DNA from: Pegoplata infirma
Taxonomy: Eukaryota; Arthropoda; Insecta; Diptera; Anthomyiidae
Length of the DNA stretch: 64,000 nt
Assembly (NCBI GenBank): GCA_963921195.1
Contig: OY992536.1
Location: forward strand, 234,954,023-235,018,022
Direction of reading: 5' to 3'
Part shown: piece by piece, positions 28,001-42,586 of the stretch
How the letters are laid out: the number at the start of each line of letters is the position of its first letter
Numbering within the stretch: position 1 is the stretch's first letter
The notes under the pieces: model-generated
The model's database searches: none
What the model saw: only the letters and a program-made list of their open reading frames with translations
Told to the model about the DNA's origin: nothing
Translations under genes and position numbers: made by a program

Positions 28001-28139
28001 TTATACAGAAAAACAAATTTTGTATTGGCCCTAATATTGTTTCATATATTTATATCAACCGTATACCTTTTAATCCGAATTATGATTAAATTATATATTA
28101 CAACATATGACTGCATTTAAAAAAATTAGAAAATACCTC
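25077..28139 (+). repeat. Macrosatellite copy 9 (5 minisatellite units)
   Basis: 3063 bp. The indel-rich stretch continues to about 25505, then stops. A private ~11-base duplication (TGCAAAAAAAA repeated) lies near 25922-25940. The minisatellite 26675-26836 has five units and its first unit reads GAT-TCA rather than GCT-TCA. Confidence 0.94.
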
Positions 28140-31100
28140 ACGGGATGTATAATCATATATCATTTATTATGTTTGTATCAAGTTATATATTGTTATATAT
28201 GTTTATTTTTACTCGGGGCTGCAAAAATAACAATTATGCTGCAAAAAAATCAAAATTATGCTGCAAAAAAAACAATTATGCTGCAAAAAACACATTGACG
28301 CTAAAATTTTGTAAATCGGTCCAGTAGTTTTGGAGTTATAGCGATTTTACCATTTTTTTGTCTTCCGCACTGACTAGGGTTGCCAAGTTTGTCGAAAAAT
28401 ATTTTTTTCGGGGTAAAAATTTGGGTTACATACTCTGAAAGAGCATAAAAAGTTGGGACGTATAGGTCTCCGACCCAAATCGGGCCAATATTTCCCGAGC
28501 TATTGACGAAAAACCAAATTGTGGCAACCCTTGAGAGAACTCGAAATTATAATTTTTCTCAAATCAAAAAAATCTTAAAATCGGTATATCTCCGAAACTA
28601 CTGGACGGATTTACAAAAATTTAGCATCAATGTGTCGAGCGTGAAATTCTACATAAAATAGGTAACAAATAAGTAGTAAAAAAATTCAAAAGTTTTTGGA
28701 CAAAAAAAGCAGTGGTTAGTCCATCTTTTTTTTTTGACCAAAATATTTTTTTTTGATTTTTGTTATTTTTTAATTGCTATTTTATATAGAATTTCACGCT
28801 CGACACATTGACGCTAAAATTTTGTAAATCGGTTCAGTAGTTTTGGAGTTATAGCGATTTTACCATTTTTTGTCTTCTTTTTTGACTGTCGACTTTATAA
28901 GGATGTGCAGAACTCAAAAGTGGGGACATCAGATAGTTATGCTGCAAAAATGAAAAACAATTATGCTGCAAAAAAAAAGATTATGCTGCAAAAAAAATGA
29001 AAATTATGCTGCAAAAAACAAGAATTTTTTAAAAAAAAAGTTTAATGAAAAAATTTTTTAAAAATGCCAAAATTTAAAGAATTTTAAGACAAAAATTACA
29101 AAATTAACTAACACAAAAATAAACTTGCCAAAAATGGTTAAAAAATTTTTTAAAAAAATTTCGATTGAAAAAAAAAAATTTTCACCACTTTTAAATTTGA
29201 AAACAATTAAAATCTTAATTAAAATAAAGTTAAAAATTTAATTAAACAATTAATTTAAAATTCAATTAATATTAAATTAAAAATCAATTAAAATTTTAAT
29301 TAAAATAAAATATACGACATTATTTTCTGTGTGGGCAAATTTAAAAATGATATTTTTTATAAACAAATAAAATAATATAACTAAAAAATTTAAAAATAGT
29401 TTGAAAATTTTCAATTGAAATTTTTTGAAAATTTTTTTAACCGTTTGTGACGAGTTTATTTTTTTGTTAGTTATTTTTGTAATTTTACTCTTAAAATTCT
29501 TTAAATTTTGGCATTTTTAAAAAATTTTTTAATTACCTTTATTTATTAATTTATTTTAAAAAATGCAGCATAATTTGTTATTTTATGCCGCATAATTTCT
29601 ATTTTTTTTGCAGCATAATCTTGTTTTTTGCAGCATAATTGTTTTTCATTTTTGCAGCATAACTATCTGATGTCCCCACTTTTGAGTTCTGCACATCCTT
29701 ATAAAGTCGACCGTCCTTTCAGTTAAGACTAGTTATGGTGCTTCAGCTAAGGCGACATCATCCAGTTATGGTGCTTCAGCTAAGGCGACATCATCCAGTT
29801 ATGGTGCTCCAGCTAAGGCGACATCATCCAGTTATGGTGCTTCAGCTAAGGCGACATCATCCAGTTATGGTGCTCCAGCTAAGGCGACATCATCCAGTTA
29901 TGGTGCTCCAGCCAAGGCGACATCATCCAGTTATGGTGCTTCAGCTAAGGCGACATCATCCAGTTATGGTGCTCCAGCTAAGGCGACATCATGTGCAGAA
30001 CTCAAAAGTGGGGACATCAGAAAGTTATGCTGCAAAAATGAAAAACAATTATGCTGCAAAAAAAAAGATTATGCTGCAAAAAAAAAATTAATGTTATGCT
30101 GCAAAAAACAAGAATTAAAAAAAAAAAAAAGTTTAATGAAAATTTTTTTTAAAAATGCTAAAATTTAAAGAATTTTAAGACAAAAATTACAAAATTAACT
30201 AACACAAAAATAAACTTGCAAAAAATGGTTAAAAATTTTTTTAAAAAAATTTAGATTGAAAAAAAAAAAAAAAATTTCACCACTTTTAAATTTGAAAACA
30301 ACGGTTGCCTTTATAAGGATGTGCAGAACTCAAAAGTGGGGACATCAGATAGTTGTGCTGCAAAAATGAAAAACAATTATGCTGCAAAAAAAAGATTATG
30401 CTGCACAAAAAATTAAAATTATGCTGCAAAAAACAAGAATTTTTTTAAAAAAAAAGTTTAATGAAAATTTTTTTTAAAAATGCCAAAATTTAAAGAATTT
30501 TAAGACAAAAATTACAAAATTAACTAACACAAAAATTAAAAAATTCTTCGACCCGTCCTTTCAGTTAAAGGATGTGCAGAACTCAGAAGTGGGGACATCA
30601 GAAAGTTATGCTGCATAAATGAAAAACAATTAAGCTGCAAAAAAAACAATTATGCTGCAAAAAAAATCTAAATTATGCCCCGAGTAAAAATTTTTATATG
30701 ATGCAATACATAATGATATATAACACATTATATATTTATACACAATTTAATCCGAATAATGGTGGATGTTTTTGCACTAAAAAGATCAACTTGTATAAAA
30801 TTTGATTCGATTTCATCCGAGTTTTGACCAGACATTGCCATATTTCATTGGATCCAATTAGATCTAATTGCATAAAAACATAAAAAATCTTGGTGTGTTT
30901 TGGTTTGGGTGAGTTACACCACAGCTCAACGATACATTCACCAAACATATAATTTTCTAAAACAAAAAAAATGTTTGGGTACGCTTCGAACCAGATAGGT
31001 GATATACATAACCCTAACAAGGAAATGTTTAGGAACATTTTAAAAGTTTCTTATACTTTGCTTAAAAAACTTAAAACATTTTTGGTTAATTGGAAACATT

Positions 31101-31295
31101 TAATTGGAAACATTTATATATGGAACAGAATAAGCTATATATAATTTTATATTAAATTATACAGAAAAACAAATTTTGTATTGGCCCTAATATTGTTTCA
31201 TATATTTATATCAACCGTATACCTTTTAATCCGAATTATGATTAAATTATATATTACAACATATGACTGCATTTAAAAAAATTAGAAAATACCTC
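28140..31295 (+). repeat. Macrosatellite copy 10 (8 minisatellite units, type A)
   Basis: 3156 bp, minisatellite 29731-29991. Short tail form and four-T tract (type A). Private A-to-T change in ATTAATGTTATGC near 30090. Confidence 0.95.
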
Positions 31296-34200
31296 ACGGG
31301 ATGTATAATCATATATCATTTATTATGTTTGTATCAAGTTATATATTGTTATATATGTTTATTTTTACTCGGGGCTGCAAAAATAACAATTATGCTGCAA
31401 AAAAATCAAAATTATGCTGCAAAAAAAACAATTATGCTGCAAAAAACACATTGACGCTAAAATTTTGTAAATCGGTCCAGTAGTTTTGGAGTTATAGCGA
31501 TTTTACCATTTTTTTGTCTTCCGCACTGACTAGGGTTGCCAAGTTTGTCGAAAAATATTTTTTTCGGGGTAAAAATTTGGGTTACATACTCTGAAAGAGC
31601 ATAAAAAGTTGGGACGTATAGGTCTCCGACCCAAATCGGGCCAATATTTCCCGAGCTATTGACGAAAAACCAAATTGTGGCAACCCTTGAGAGAACTCGA
31701 AATTATAATTTTTCTCAAATCAAAAAAATCTTAAAATCGGTATATCTCCGAAACTACTGGACGGATTTACAAAAATTTAGCATCAATGTGTCGAGCGTGA
31801 AATTCTACATAAAATAGGTAACAAATAAGTAGTAAAAAAATTCAAAAGTTTTTGGACAAAAAAAGCAGTGGTTAGTCCATCTTTTTTTTTTTGACCAAAA
31901 TATTTTTTTTTGATTTTTGTTATTTTTTAATTGCTATTTTATATAGAATTTCACGCTCGACACATTGACGCTAAAATTTTGTAAATCGGTTCAGTAGTTT
32001 TGGAGTTATAGCGATTTTACCATTTTTTGTCTTCTTTTTTGACTGTCGACTTTATAAGGATGTGCAGAACTCAAAAGTGGGGACATCAGATAGTTATGCT
32101 GCAAAAATGAAAAACAATTATGCTGCAAAAAAAAAGATTATGCTGCAAAAAAAATGAAAATTATGCTGCAAAAAACAAGAATTTTTTAAAAAAAAAGTTT
32201 AATGAAAAAATTTTTTAAAAATGCCAAAATTTAAAGAATTTTAAGACAAAAATTACAAAATTAACTAACACAAAAATAAACTTGCCAAAAATGGTTAAAA
32301 AATTTTTTAAAAAAATTTCGATTGAAAAAAAAAATTTTTCACCACTTTTAAATTTGAAAACAATTAAAATCTTAATTAAAATAAAGTTAAAAATTTAATT
32401 AAACAATTAATTTAAAATTCAATTAATATTAAATTAAAAATCAATTAAAATTTTAATTAAAATAAAATATACGACATTATTTTCTGTGTGGGCAAATTTA
32501 AAAATGATATTTTTTATAAACAAATAAAATAATATAACTAAAAAATTTAAAAATAGTTTGAAAATTTTCAATTGAAATTTTTTGAAAATTTTTTTAACCG
32601 TTTGTGACGAGTTTATTTTTTTGTTAGTTATTTTTGTAATTTTACTCTTAAAATTCTTTAAATTTTGGCATTTTTAAAAAATTTTTTAATTACCTTTATT
32701 TATTAATTTATTTTAAAAAATGCAGCATAATTTGTTATTTTATGCCGCATAATTTCTATTTTTTTTGCAGCATAATCTTGTTTTTTGCAGCATAATTGTT
32801 TTTCATTTTTGCAGCATAACTATCTGATGTCCCCACTTTTGAGTTCTGCACATCCTTATAAAGTCGACCGTCCTTTCAGTTAAGACTAGTTATGGTGCTT
32901 CAGCTAAGGCGACATCATCCAGTTATGGTGCTTCAGCTAAGGCGACATCATCCAGTTATGGTGCTCCAGCTAAGGCGACATCATCCAGTTATGGTGCTTC
33001 AGCTAAGGCGACATCATCCAGTTATGGTGCTCCAGCTAAGGCGACATCATCCAGTTATGGTGCTCCAGCCAAGGCGACATCATCCAGTTATGGTGCTTCA
33101 GCTAAGGCGACATCATCCAGTTATGGTGCTCCAGCTAAGGCGACATCATGTGCAGAACTCAAAAGTGGGGACATCAGAAAGTTATGCTGCAAAAATGAAA
33201 AACAATTATGCTGCAAAAAAAAAGATTATGCTGCAAAAAAAAAATTAAAGTTATGCTGCAAAAAACAAGAATTAAAAAAAAAAAAAAGTTTAATGAAAAT
33301 TTTTTTTAAAAATGCTAAAATTTAAAGAATTTTAAGACAAAAATTACAAAATTAACTAACACAAAAATAAACTTGCAAAAAATGGTTAAAAATTTTTTTA
33401 AAAAAATTTAGATTGAAAAAAAAAAAAAATTTCACCACTTTTAAATTTGAAAACAACGGTTGCCTTTATAAGGATGTGCAGAACTCAAAAGTGGGGACAT
33501 CAGATAGTTGTGCTGCAAAAATGAAAAACAATTATGCTGCAAAAAAAAGATTATGCTGCACAAAAAATTAAAATTATGCTGCAAAAAACAAGAATTTTTT
33601 TAAAAAAAAAGTTTAATGAAAATTTTTTTTAAAAATGCCAAAATTTAAAGAATTTTAAGACAAAAATTACAAAATTAACTAACACAAAAATTAAAAAATT
33701 CTTCGACCCGTCCTTTCAGTTAAAGGATGTGCAGAACTCAGAAGTGGGGACATCAGAAAGTTATGCTGCATAAATGAAAAACAATTAAGCTGCAAAAAAA
33801 ACAATTATGCTGCAAAAAAAATCTAAATTATGCCCCGAGTAAAAATTTTTATATGATGCAATACATAATGATATATAACACATTATATATTTATACACAA
33901 TTTAATCCGAATAATGGTGGATGTTTTTGCATTAAAAAAGATCAACTTGTATAAAATTTGATTCGATTTCATCCGAGTTTTGACCAGACATTGCCATATT
34001 TCATTGGATCCAATTAGATCTAATTGCATAAAAACATAAAAAATCTTGGTGTGTTTTGGTTTGGGTGAGTTACACCACAGCTCAACGATACATTCACCAA
34101 ACATATAATTTTCTAAAACAAAAAAAATGTTTGGGTACGCTTCGAACCAGATAGGTGATATACATAACCCTAACAAGGAAATGTTTAGGAACATTTTAAA

Positions 34201-34451
34201 AGTTTCTTATACTTTGCTTAAAAAACTTAAAACATTTTTGGTTAATTGGAAACATTTAATTGGAAACATTTATATATGGAACAGAATAAGCTATATATAA
34301 TTTTATATTAAATTATACAGAAAAACAAATTTTGTATTGGCCCTAATATTGTTTCATATATTTATATCAACCGTATACCTTTTAATCCGAATTATGATTA
34401 AATTATATATTACAACATATGACTGCATTTAAAAAAATTAGAAAATACCTC
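31296..34451 (+). repeat. Macrosatellite copy 11 (8 minisatellite units, type B)
   Basis: 3156 bp, minisatellite 32888-33148. Long tail form and five-T tract (type B). Confidence 0.95.
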
Positions 34452-37400
34452 ACGGGATGTATAATCATATATCATTTATTATGTTTGTATCAAGTTATAT
34501 ATTGTTATATATGTTTATTTTTACTCGGGGCTGCAAAAATAACAATTATGCTGCAAAAAAATCAAAATTATGCTGCAAAAAAAACAATTATGCTGCAAAA
34601 AACACATTGACGCTAAAATTTTGTAAATCGGTCCAGTAGTTTTGGAGTTATAGCGATTTTACCATTTTTTTGTCTTCCGCACTGACTAGGGTTGCCAAGT
34701 TTGTCGAAAAATATTTTTTTCGGGGTAAAAATTTGGGTTACATACTCTGAAAGAGCATAAAAAGTTGGGACGTATAGGTCTCCGACCCAAATCGGGCCAA
34801 TATTTCCCGAGCTATTGACGAAAAACCAAATTGTGGCAACCCTTGAGAGAACTCGAAATTATAATTTTTCTCAAATCAAAAAAATCTTAAAATCGGTATA
34901 TCTCCGAAACTACTGGACGGATTTACAAAAATTTAGCATCAATGTGTCGAGCGTGAAATTCTACATAAAATAGGTAACAAATAAGTAGTAAAAAAATTCA
35001 AAAGTTTTTGGACAAAAAAAGCAGTGGTTAGTCCATCTTTTTTTTTTGACCAAAATATTTTTTTTTGATTTTTGTTATTTTTTAATTGCTATTTTATATA
35101 GAATTTCACGCTCGACACATTGACGCTAAAATTTTGTAAATCGGTTCAGTAGTTTTGGAGTTATAGCGATTTTACCATTTTTTGTCTTCTTTTTTGACTG
35201 TCGACTTTATAAGGATGTGCAGAACTCAAAAGTGGGGACATCAGATAGTTATGCTGCAAAAATGAAAAACAATTATGCTGCAAAAAAAAAGATTATGCTG
35301 CAAAAAAAATGAAAATTATGCTGCAAAAAACAAGAATTTTTTAAAAAAAAAGTTTAATGAAAAAATTTTTTAAAAATGCCAAAATTTAAAGAATTTTAAG
35401 ACAAAAATTACAAAATTAACTAACACAAAAATAAACTTGCCAAAAATGGTTAAAAAATTTTTTAAAAAAATTTCGATTGAAAAAAAAAAATTTTCACCAC
35501 TTTTAAATTTGAAAACAATTAAAATCTTAATTAAAATAAAGTTAAAAATTTAATTAAACAATTAATTTAAAATTCAATTAATATTAAATTAAAAATCAAT
35601 TAAAATTTTAATTAAAATAAAATATACGACATTATTTTCTGTGTGGGCAAATTTAAAAATGATATTTTTTATAAACAAATAAAATAATATAACTAAAAAA
35701 TTTAAAAATAGTTTGAAAATTTTCAATTGAAATTTTTTGAAAATTTTTTTAACCGTTTGTGACGAGTTTATTTTTTTGTTAGTTATTTTTGTAATTTTAC
35801 TCTTAAAATTCTTTAAATTTTGGCATTTTTAAAAAATTTTTTAATTACCTTTATTTATTAATTTATTTTAAAAAATGCAGCATAATTTGTTATTTTATGC
35901 CGCATAATTTCTATTTTTTTTGCAGCATAATCTTGTTTTTTGCAGCATAATTGTTTTTCATTTTTGCAGCATAACTATCTGATGTCCCCACTTTTGAGTT
36001 CTGCACATCCTTATAAAGTCGACCGTCCTTTCAGTTAAGACTAGTTATGGTGCTTCAGCTAAGGCGACATCATCCAGTTATGGTGCTTCAGCTAAGGCGA
36101 CATCATCCAGTTATGGTGCTCCAGCTAAGGCGACATCATCCAGTTATGGTGCTTCAGCTAAGGCGACATCATCCAGTTATGGTGCTCCAGCTAAGGCGAC
36201 ATCATCCAGTTATGGTGCTCCAGCCAAGGCGACATCATCCAGTTATGGTGCTTCAGCTAAGGCGACATCATCCAGTTATGGTGCTCCAGCTAAGGCGACA
36301 TCATGTGCAGAACTCAAAAGTGGGGACATCAGAAAGTTATGCTGCAAAAATGAAAAACAATTATGCTGCAAAAAAAAAGATTATGCTGCAAAAAAAAAAT
36401 TAAAGTTATGCTGCAAAAAACAAGAATTAAAAAAAAAAAAAAGTTTAATGAAAATTTTTTTTAAAAATGCTAAAATTTAAAGAATTTTAAGACAAAAATT
36501 ACAAAATTAACTAACACAAAAATAAACTTGCAAAAAATGGTTAAAAATTTTTTTAAAAAAATTTAGATTGAAAAAAAAAAAAAATTTCACCACTTTTAAA
36601 TTTGAAAACAACGGTTGCCTTTATAAGGATGTGCAGAACTCAAAAGTGGGGACATCAGATAGTTGTGCTGCAAAAATGAAAAACAATTATGCTGCAAAAA
36701 AAAGATTATGCTGCACAAAAAATTAAAATTATGCTGCAAAAAACAAGAATTTTTTTAAAAAAAAAGTTTAATGAAAATTTTTTTTAAAAATGCCAAAATT
36801 TAAAGAATTTTAAGACAAAAATTACAAAATTAACTAACACAAAAATTAAAAAATTCTTCGACCCGTCCTTTCAGTTAAAGGATGTGCAGAACTCAGAAGT
36901 GGGGACATCAGAAAGTTATGCTGCATAAATGAAAAACAATTAAGCTGCAAAAAAAACAATTATGCTGCAAAAAAAATCTAAATTATGCCCCGAGTAAAAA
37001 TTTTTATATGATGCAATACATAATGATATATAACACATTATATATTTATACACAATTTAATCCGAATAATGGTGGATGTTTTTGCACTAAAAAGATCAAC
37101 TTGTATAAAATTTGATTCGATTTCATCCGAGTTTTGACCAGACATTGCCATATTTCATTGGATCCAATTAGATCTAATTGCATAAAAACATAAAAAATCT
37201 TGGTGTGTTTTGGTTTGGGTGAGTTACACCACAGCTCAACGATACATTCACCAAACATATAATTTTCTAAAACAAAAAAAATGTTTGGGTACGCTTCGAA
37301 CCAGATAGGTGATATACATAACCCTAACAAGGAAATGTTTAGGAACATTTTAAAAGTTTCTTATACTTTGCTTAAAAAACTTAAAACATTTTTGGTTAAT

Positions 37401-37605
37401 TGGAAACATTTAATTGGAAACATTTATATATGGAACAGAATAAGCTATATATAATTTTATATTAAATTATACAGAAAAACAAATTTTGTATTGGCCCTAA
37501 TATTGTTTCATATATTTATATCAACCGTATACCTTTTAATCCGAATTATGATTAAATTATATATTACAACATATGACTGCATTTAAAAAAATTAGAAAAT
37601 ACCTC
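34452..37605 (+). repeat. Macrosatellite copy 12 (8 minisatellite units, type A)
   Basis: 3154 bp, minisatellite 36043-36303. Short tail form and four-T tract, as copy 10. Confidence 0.95.
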
Positions 37606-40600
37606 ACGGGATGTATAATCATATATCATTTATTATGTTTGTATCAAGTTATATATTGTTATATATGTTTATTTTTACTCGGGGCTGCAAAAATAACAAT
37701 TATGCTGCAAAAAAATCAAAATTATGCTGCAAAAAAAACAATTATGCTGCAAAAAACACATTGACGCTAAAATTTTGTAAATCGGTCCAGTAGTTTTGGA
37801 GTTATAGCGATTTTACCATTTTTTTGTCTTCCGCACTGACTAGGGTTGCCAAGTTTGTCGAAAAATATTTTTTTCGGGGTAAAAATTTGGGTTACATACT
37901 CTGAAAGAGCATAAAAAGTTGGGACGTATAGGTCTCCGACCCAAATCGGGCCAATATTTCCCGAGCTATTGACGAAAAACCAAATTGTGGCAACCCTTGA
38001 GAGAACTCGAAATTATAATTTTTCTCAAATCAAAAAAATCTTAAAATCGGTATATCTCCGAAACTACTGGACGGATTTACAAAAATTTAGCATCAATGTG
38101 TCGAGCGTGAAATTCTACATAAAATAGGTAACAAATAAGTAGTAAAAAAATTCAAAAGTTTTTGGACAAAAAAAGCAGTGGTTAGTCCATCTTTTTTTTT
38201 TGACCAAAATATTTTTTTTTGATTTTTGTTATTTTTTAATTGCTATTTTATATAGAATTTCACGCTCGACACATTGACGCTAAAATTTTGTAAATCGGTT
38301 CAGTAGTTTTGGAGTTATAGCGATTTTACCATTTTTTGTCTTCTTTTTTGACTGTCGACTTTATAAGGATGTGCAGAACTCAAAAGTGGGGACATCAGAT
38401 AGTTATGCTGCAAAAATGAAAAACAATTATGCTGCAAAAAAAAAGATTATGCTGCAAAAAAAATGAAAATTATGCTGCAAAAAACAAGAATTTTTTAAAA
38501 AAAAAGTTTAATGAAAAAATTTTTTAAAAATGCCAAAATTTAAAGAATTTTAAGACAAAAATTACAAAATTAACTAACACAAAAATAAACTTGCCAAAAA
38601 TGGTTAAAAAATTTTTTAAAAAAATTTCGATTGAAAAAAAAAATTTTTCACCACTTTTAAATTTGAAAACAATTAAAATCTTAATTAAAATAAAGTTAAA
38701 AATTTAATTAAACAATTAATTTAAAATTCAATTAATATTAAATTAAAAATCAATTAAAATTTTAATTAAAATAAAATATACGACATTATTTTCTGTGTGG
38801 GCAAATTTAAAAATGATATTTTTTATAAACAAATAAAATAATATAACTAAAAAATTTAAAAATAGTTTGAAAATTTTCAATTGAAATTTTTTGAAAATTT
38901 TTTTAACCGTTTGTGACGAGTTTATTTTTTTGTTAGTTATTTTTGTAATTTTACTCTTAAAATTCTTTAAATTTTGGCATTTTTAAAAAATTTTTTAATT
39001 ACCTTTATTTATTAATTTATTTTAAAAAATGCAGCATAATTTGTTATTTTATGCCGCATAATTTCTATTTTTTTTGCAGCATAATCTTGTTTTTTGCAGC
39101 ATAATTGTTTTTCATTTTTGCAGCATAACTATCTGATGTCCCCACTTTTGAGTTCTGCACATCCTTATAAAGTCGACCGTCCTTTCAGTTAAGACTAGTT
39201 ATGGTGCTTCAGCTAAGGCGACATCATCCAGTTATGGTGCTTCAGCTAAGGCGACATCATCCAGTTATGGTGCTCCAGCTAAGGCGACATCATCCAGTTA
39301 TGGTGCTTCAGCTAAGGCGACATCATCCAGTTATGGTGCTCCAGCTAAGGCGACATCATCCAGTTATGGTGCTCCAGCCAAGGCGACATCATCCAGTTAT
39401 GGTGCTTCAGCTAAGGCGACATCATCCAGTTATGGTGCTCCAGCTAAGGCGACATCATGTGCAGAACTCAAAAGTGGGGACATCAGAAAGTTATGCTGCA
39501 AAAATGAAAAACAATTATGCTGCAAAAAAAAAGATTATGCTGCAAAAAAAAAATTAAAGTTATGCTGCAAAAAACAAGAATTAAAAAAAAAAAAAAGTTT
39601 AATGAAAATTTTTTTTAAAAATGCTAAAATTTAAAGAATTTTAAGACAAAAATTACAAAATTAACTAACACAAAAATAAACTTGCAAAAAATGGTTAAAA
39701 ATTTTTTTAAAAAAATTTAGATTGAAAAAAAAAAAAAATTTCACCACTTTTAAATTTGAAAACAACGGTTGCCTTTATAAGGATGTGCAGAACTCAAAAG
39801 TGGGGACATCAGATAGTTGTGCTGCAAAAATGAAAAACAATTATGCTGCAAAAAAAAGATTATGCTGCACAAAAAATTAAAATTATGCTGCAAAAAACAA
39901 GAATTTTTTTAAAAAAAAAGTTTAATGAAAATTTTTTTTAAAAATGCCAAAATTTAAAGAATTTTAAGACAAAAATTACAAAATTAACTAACACAAAAAT
40001 TAAAAAATTCTTCGACCCGTCCTTTCAGTTAAAGGATGTGCAGAACTCAGAAGTGGGGACATCAGAAAGTTATGCTGCATAAATGAAAAACAATTAAGCT
40101 GCAAAAAAAACAATTATGCTGCAAAAAAAATCTAAATTATGCCCCGAGTAAAAATTTTTATATGATGCAATACATAATGATATATAACACATTATATATT
40201 TATACACAATTTAATCCGAATAATGGTGGATGTTTTTGCATTAAAAAAGATCAACTTGTATAAAATTTGATTCGATTTCATCCGAGTTTTGACCAGACAT
40301 TGCCATATTTCATTGGATCCAATTAGATCTAATTGCATAAAAACATAAAAAATCTTGGTGTGTTTTGGTTTGGGTGAGTTACACCACAGCTCAACGATAC
40401 ATTCACCAAACATATAATTTTCTAAAACAAAAAAAATGTTTGGGTACGCTTCGAACCAGATAGGTGATATACATAACCCTAACAAGGAAATGTTTAGGAA
40501 CATTTTAAAAGTTTCTTATACTTTGCTTAAAAAACTTAAAACATTTTTGGTTAATTGGAAACATTTAATTGGAAACATTTATATATGGAACAGAATAAGC

Positions 40601-40760
40601 TATATATAATTTTATATTAAATTATACAGAAAAACAAATTTTGTATTGGCCCTAATATTGTTTCATATATTTATATCAACCGTATACCTTTTAATCCGAA
40701 TTATGATTAAATTATATATTACAACATATGACTGCATTTAAAAAAATTAGAAAATACCTC
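37606..40760 (+). repeat. Macrosatellite copy 13 (8 minisatellite units, type B)
   Basis: 3155 bp, minisatellite 39197-39457. Long tail form and five-T tract, as copy 11, completing an A-B-A-B run over copies 10-13. Confidence 0.95.
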
Positions 40761-42580
40761 ACGGGATGTATAATCATATATCATTTATTATGTTTGTATC
40801 AAGTTATATATTGTTATATATGTTTATTTTTACTCGGGGCTGCAAAAATAACAATTATGCTGCAAAAAAATCAAAATTATGCTGCAAAAAAAACAATTAT
40901 GCTGCAAAAAACACATTGACGCTAAAATTTTGTAAATCGGTCCAGTAGTTTTGGAGTTATAGCGATTTTACCATTTTTTTGTCTTCCGCACTGACTAGGG
41001 TTGCCAAGTTTGTCGAAAAATATTTTTTTCGGGGTAAAAATTTGGGTTACATACTCTGAAAGAGCATAAAAAGTTGGGACGTATAGGTCTCCGACCCAAA
41101 TCGGGCCAATATTTCCCGAGCTATTGACGAAAAACCAAATTGTGGCAACCCTTGAGAGAACTCGAAATTATAATTTTTCTCAAATCAAAAAAATCTTAAA
41201 ATCGGTATATCTCCGAAACTACTGGACGGATTTACAAAAATTTAGCATCAATGTGTCGAGCGTGAAATTCTACATAAAATAGGTAACAAATAAGTAGTAA
41301 AAAAATTCAAAAGTTTTTGGACAAAAAAAGCAGTGGTTAGTCCATCTTTTTTTTTTGACCAAAATATTTTTTTTTGATTTTTGTTATTTTTTAATTGCTA
41401 TTTTATATAGAATTTCACGCTCGACACATTGACGCTAAAATTTTGTAAATCGGTTCAGTAGTTTTGGAGTTATAGCGATTTTACCATTTTTTGTCTTCTT
41501 TTTTGACTGTCGACTTTATAAGGATGTGCAGAACTCAAAAGTGGGGACATCAGATAGTTATGCTGCAAAAATGAAAAACAATTATGCTGCAAAAAAAAAG
41601 ATTATGCTGCAAAAAAAATGAAAATTATGCTGCAAAAAACAAGAATTTTTAAAAAAAAAAGTTTAATGAAAAAATTTTTTAAAAATGCCAAAATTTAAAG
41701 AATTTTAAGACAAAAATTACAAAATTAACTAACACAAAAATAAACTTGCCAAAAATGGTTAAAAAATTTTTTAAAAAAATTTCGATTGAAAAAAAAAATT
41801 TTTCACCACTTTTAAATTTGAAAACAATTAAAATCTTAATTAAAATAAAGTTAAAAATTTAATTAAACAATTAATTTAAAATTCAATTAATATTAAATTA
41901 AAAATCAATTAAAATTTTAATTAAAATAAAATATACGACATTATTTTCTGTGTGGACAAATTTAAAAATGATATTTTTTATAAACAAATAAAATAATATA
42001 ACTAAAAAATTTAAAAATAGTTTGAAAATTTTCAATTGAAATTTTTTGAAAATTTTTTTAACCGTTTGTGACGAGTTTATTTTTTTGTTAGTTATTTTTG
42101 TAATTTTACTCTTAAAATTCTTTAAATTTTGGCATTTTTAAAAAATTTTTTAATTACCTTTATTTATTAATTTATTTTAAAAAATGCAGCATAATTTGTT
42201 ATTTTATACAGCATAATTTGTATTTTTTTTGCAGCATAATCTTGTTTTTTGCAGCACAATTGTTTTTCATTTTTGCAGCATAACTATCTGATGTCCCCAC
42301 TTTTGAGTTCTGCACATCCTTATAAAGTCGACCGTCCTTTCAGTTAAGACTAGTTATGGTGCTCCAGCTAAGGCGACATCATCCATTTATGGTGCTCCAG
42401 CTAAGGCGACATCATCCAGTTATGGTGCTTCAGCTAAGGCGACATCATCCAGTTATGGTGCTCCAGCTAAGGCGGCATCATGTGCAGAACTCAAAAGTGG
42501 GGACATCAGAAAGTTATGCTGCAAAAATGAAAAACAATTATGCTGCAAAAAAAATTAAAATTATGCTGCAAAAACCAAGA
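40761..42580 (+). repeat. Macrosatellite copy 14, truncated and diverged
   Basis: It follows the unit through the foldback element, then breaks after the minisatellite at 42352-42480 (four units, P,Ile,S,P; the last unit has GGCGGCATCA). Private changes accumulate toward the right (GTGGACAAA near 41954, TTATACAGC near 42206, GCAGCACAATT near 42252), as expected for an array-edge unit that escapes homogenisation. It joins a second minisatellite block at 42587. Confidence 0.9.
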
Positions 42581-42586
42581 AGCACT

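Larger units (their letters stand above)
115..42580 (+). repeat. Macrosatellite: ~3.1-kb unit in 14 direct tandem copies
   Basis: Copies start at 115, 3171, 6226, 9282, 12469, 15624, 18778, 21932, 25077, 28140, 31296, 34452, 37606 and 40761; the last is incomplete and breaks near 42580. Complete units are 3055-3187 bp and look nearly identical outside homopolymers and the internal 33-bp minisatellite. Module order in every unit: TTATGCTGC motif cluster, inverted-repeat module, foldback element, 33-bp gene-derived minisatellite, further motif clusters, then an AT-rich tail. No unit contains a credible gene. High copy similarity implies recent amplification or ongoing homogenisation; assembly collapse or expansion of the true copy number is possible. 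Phase was set at the point where copy 1 first matches the rest. Confidence 0.97.

Noticed and set aside
115..42580. CRISPR-like array
   Set aside because: The repeats are kilobase-sized or contiguous 33-bp units without unique spacers, and the genome is eukaryotic.
115..42580. rDNA-like tandem gene repeat
   Set aside because: Units are too AT-rich and contain no rRNA, 5S, histone or tRNA sequence that I can recognise.
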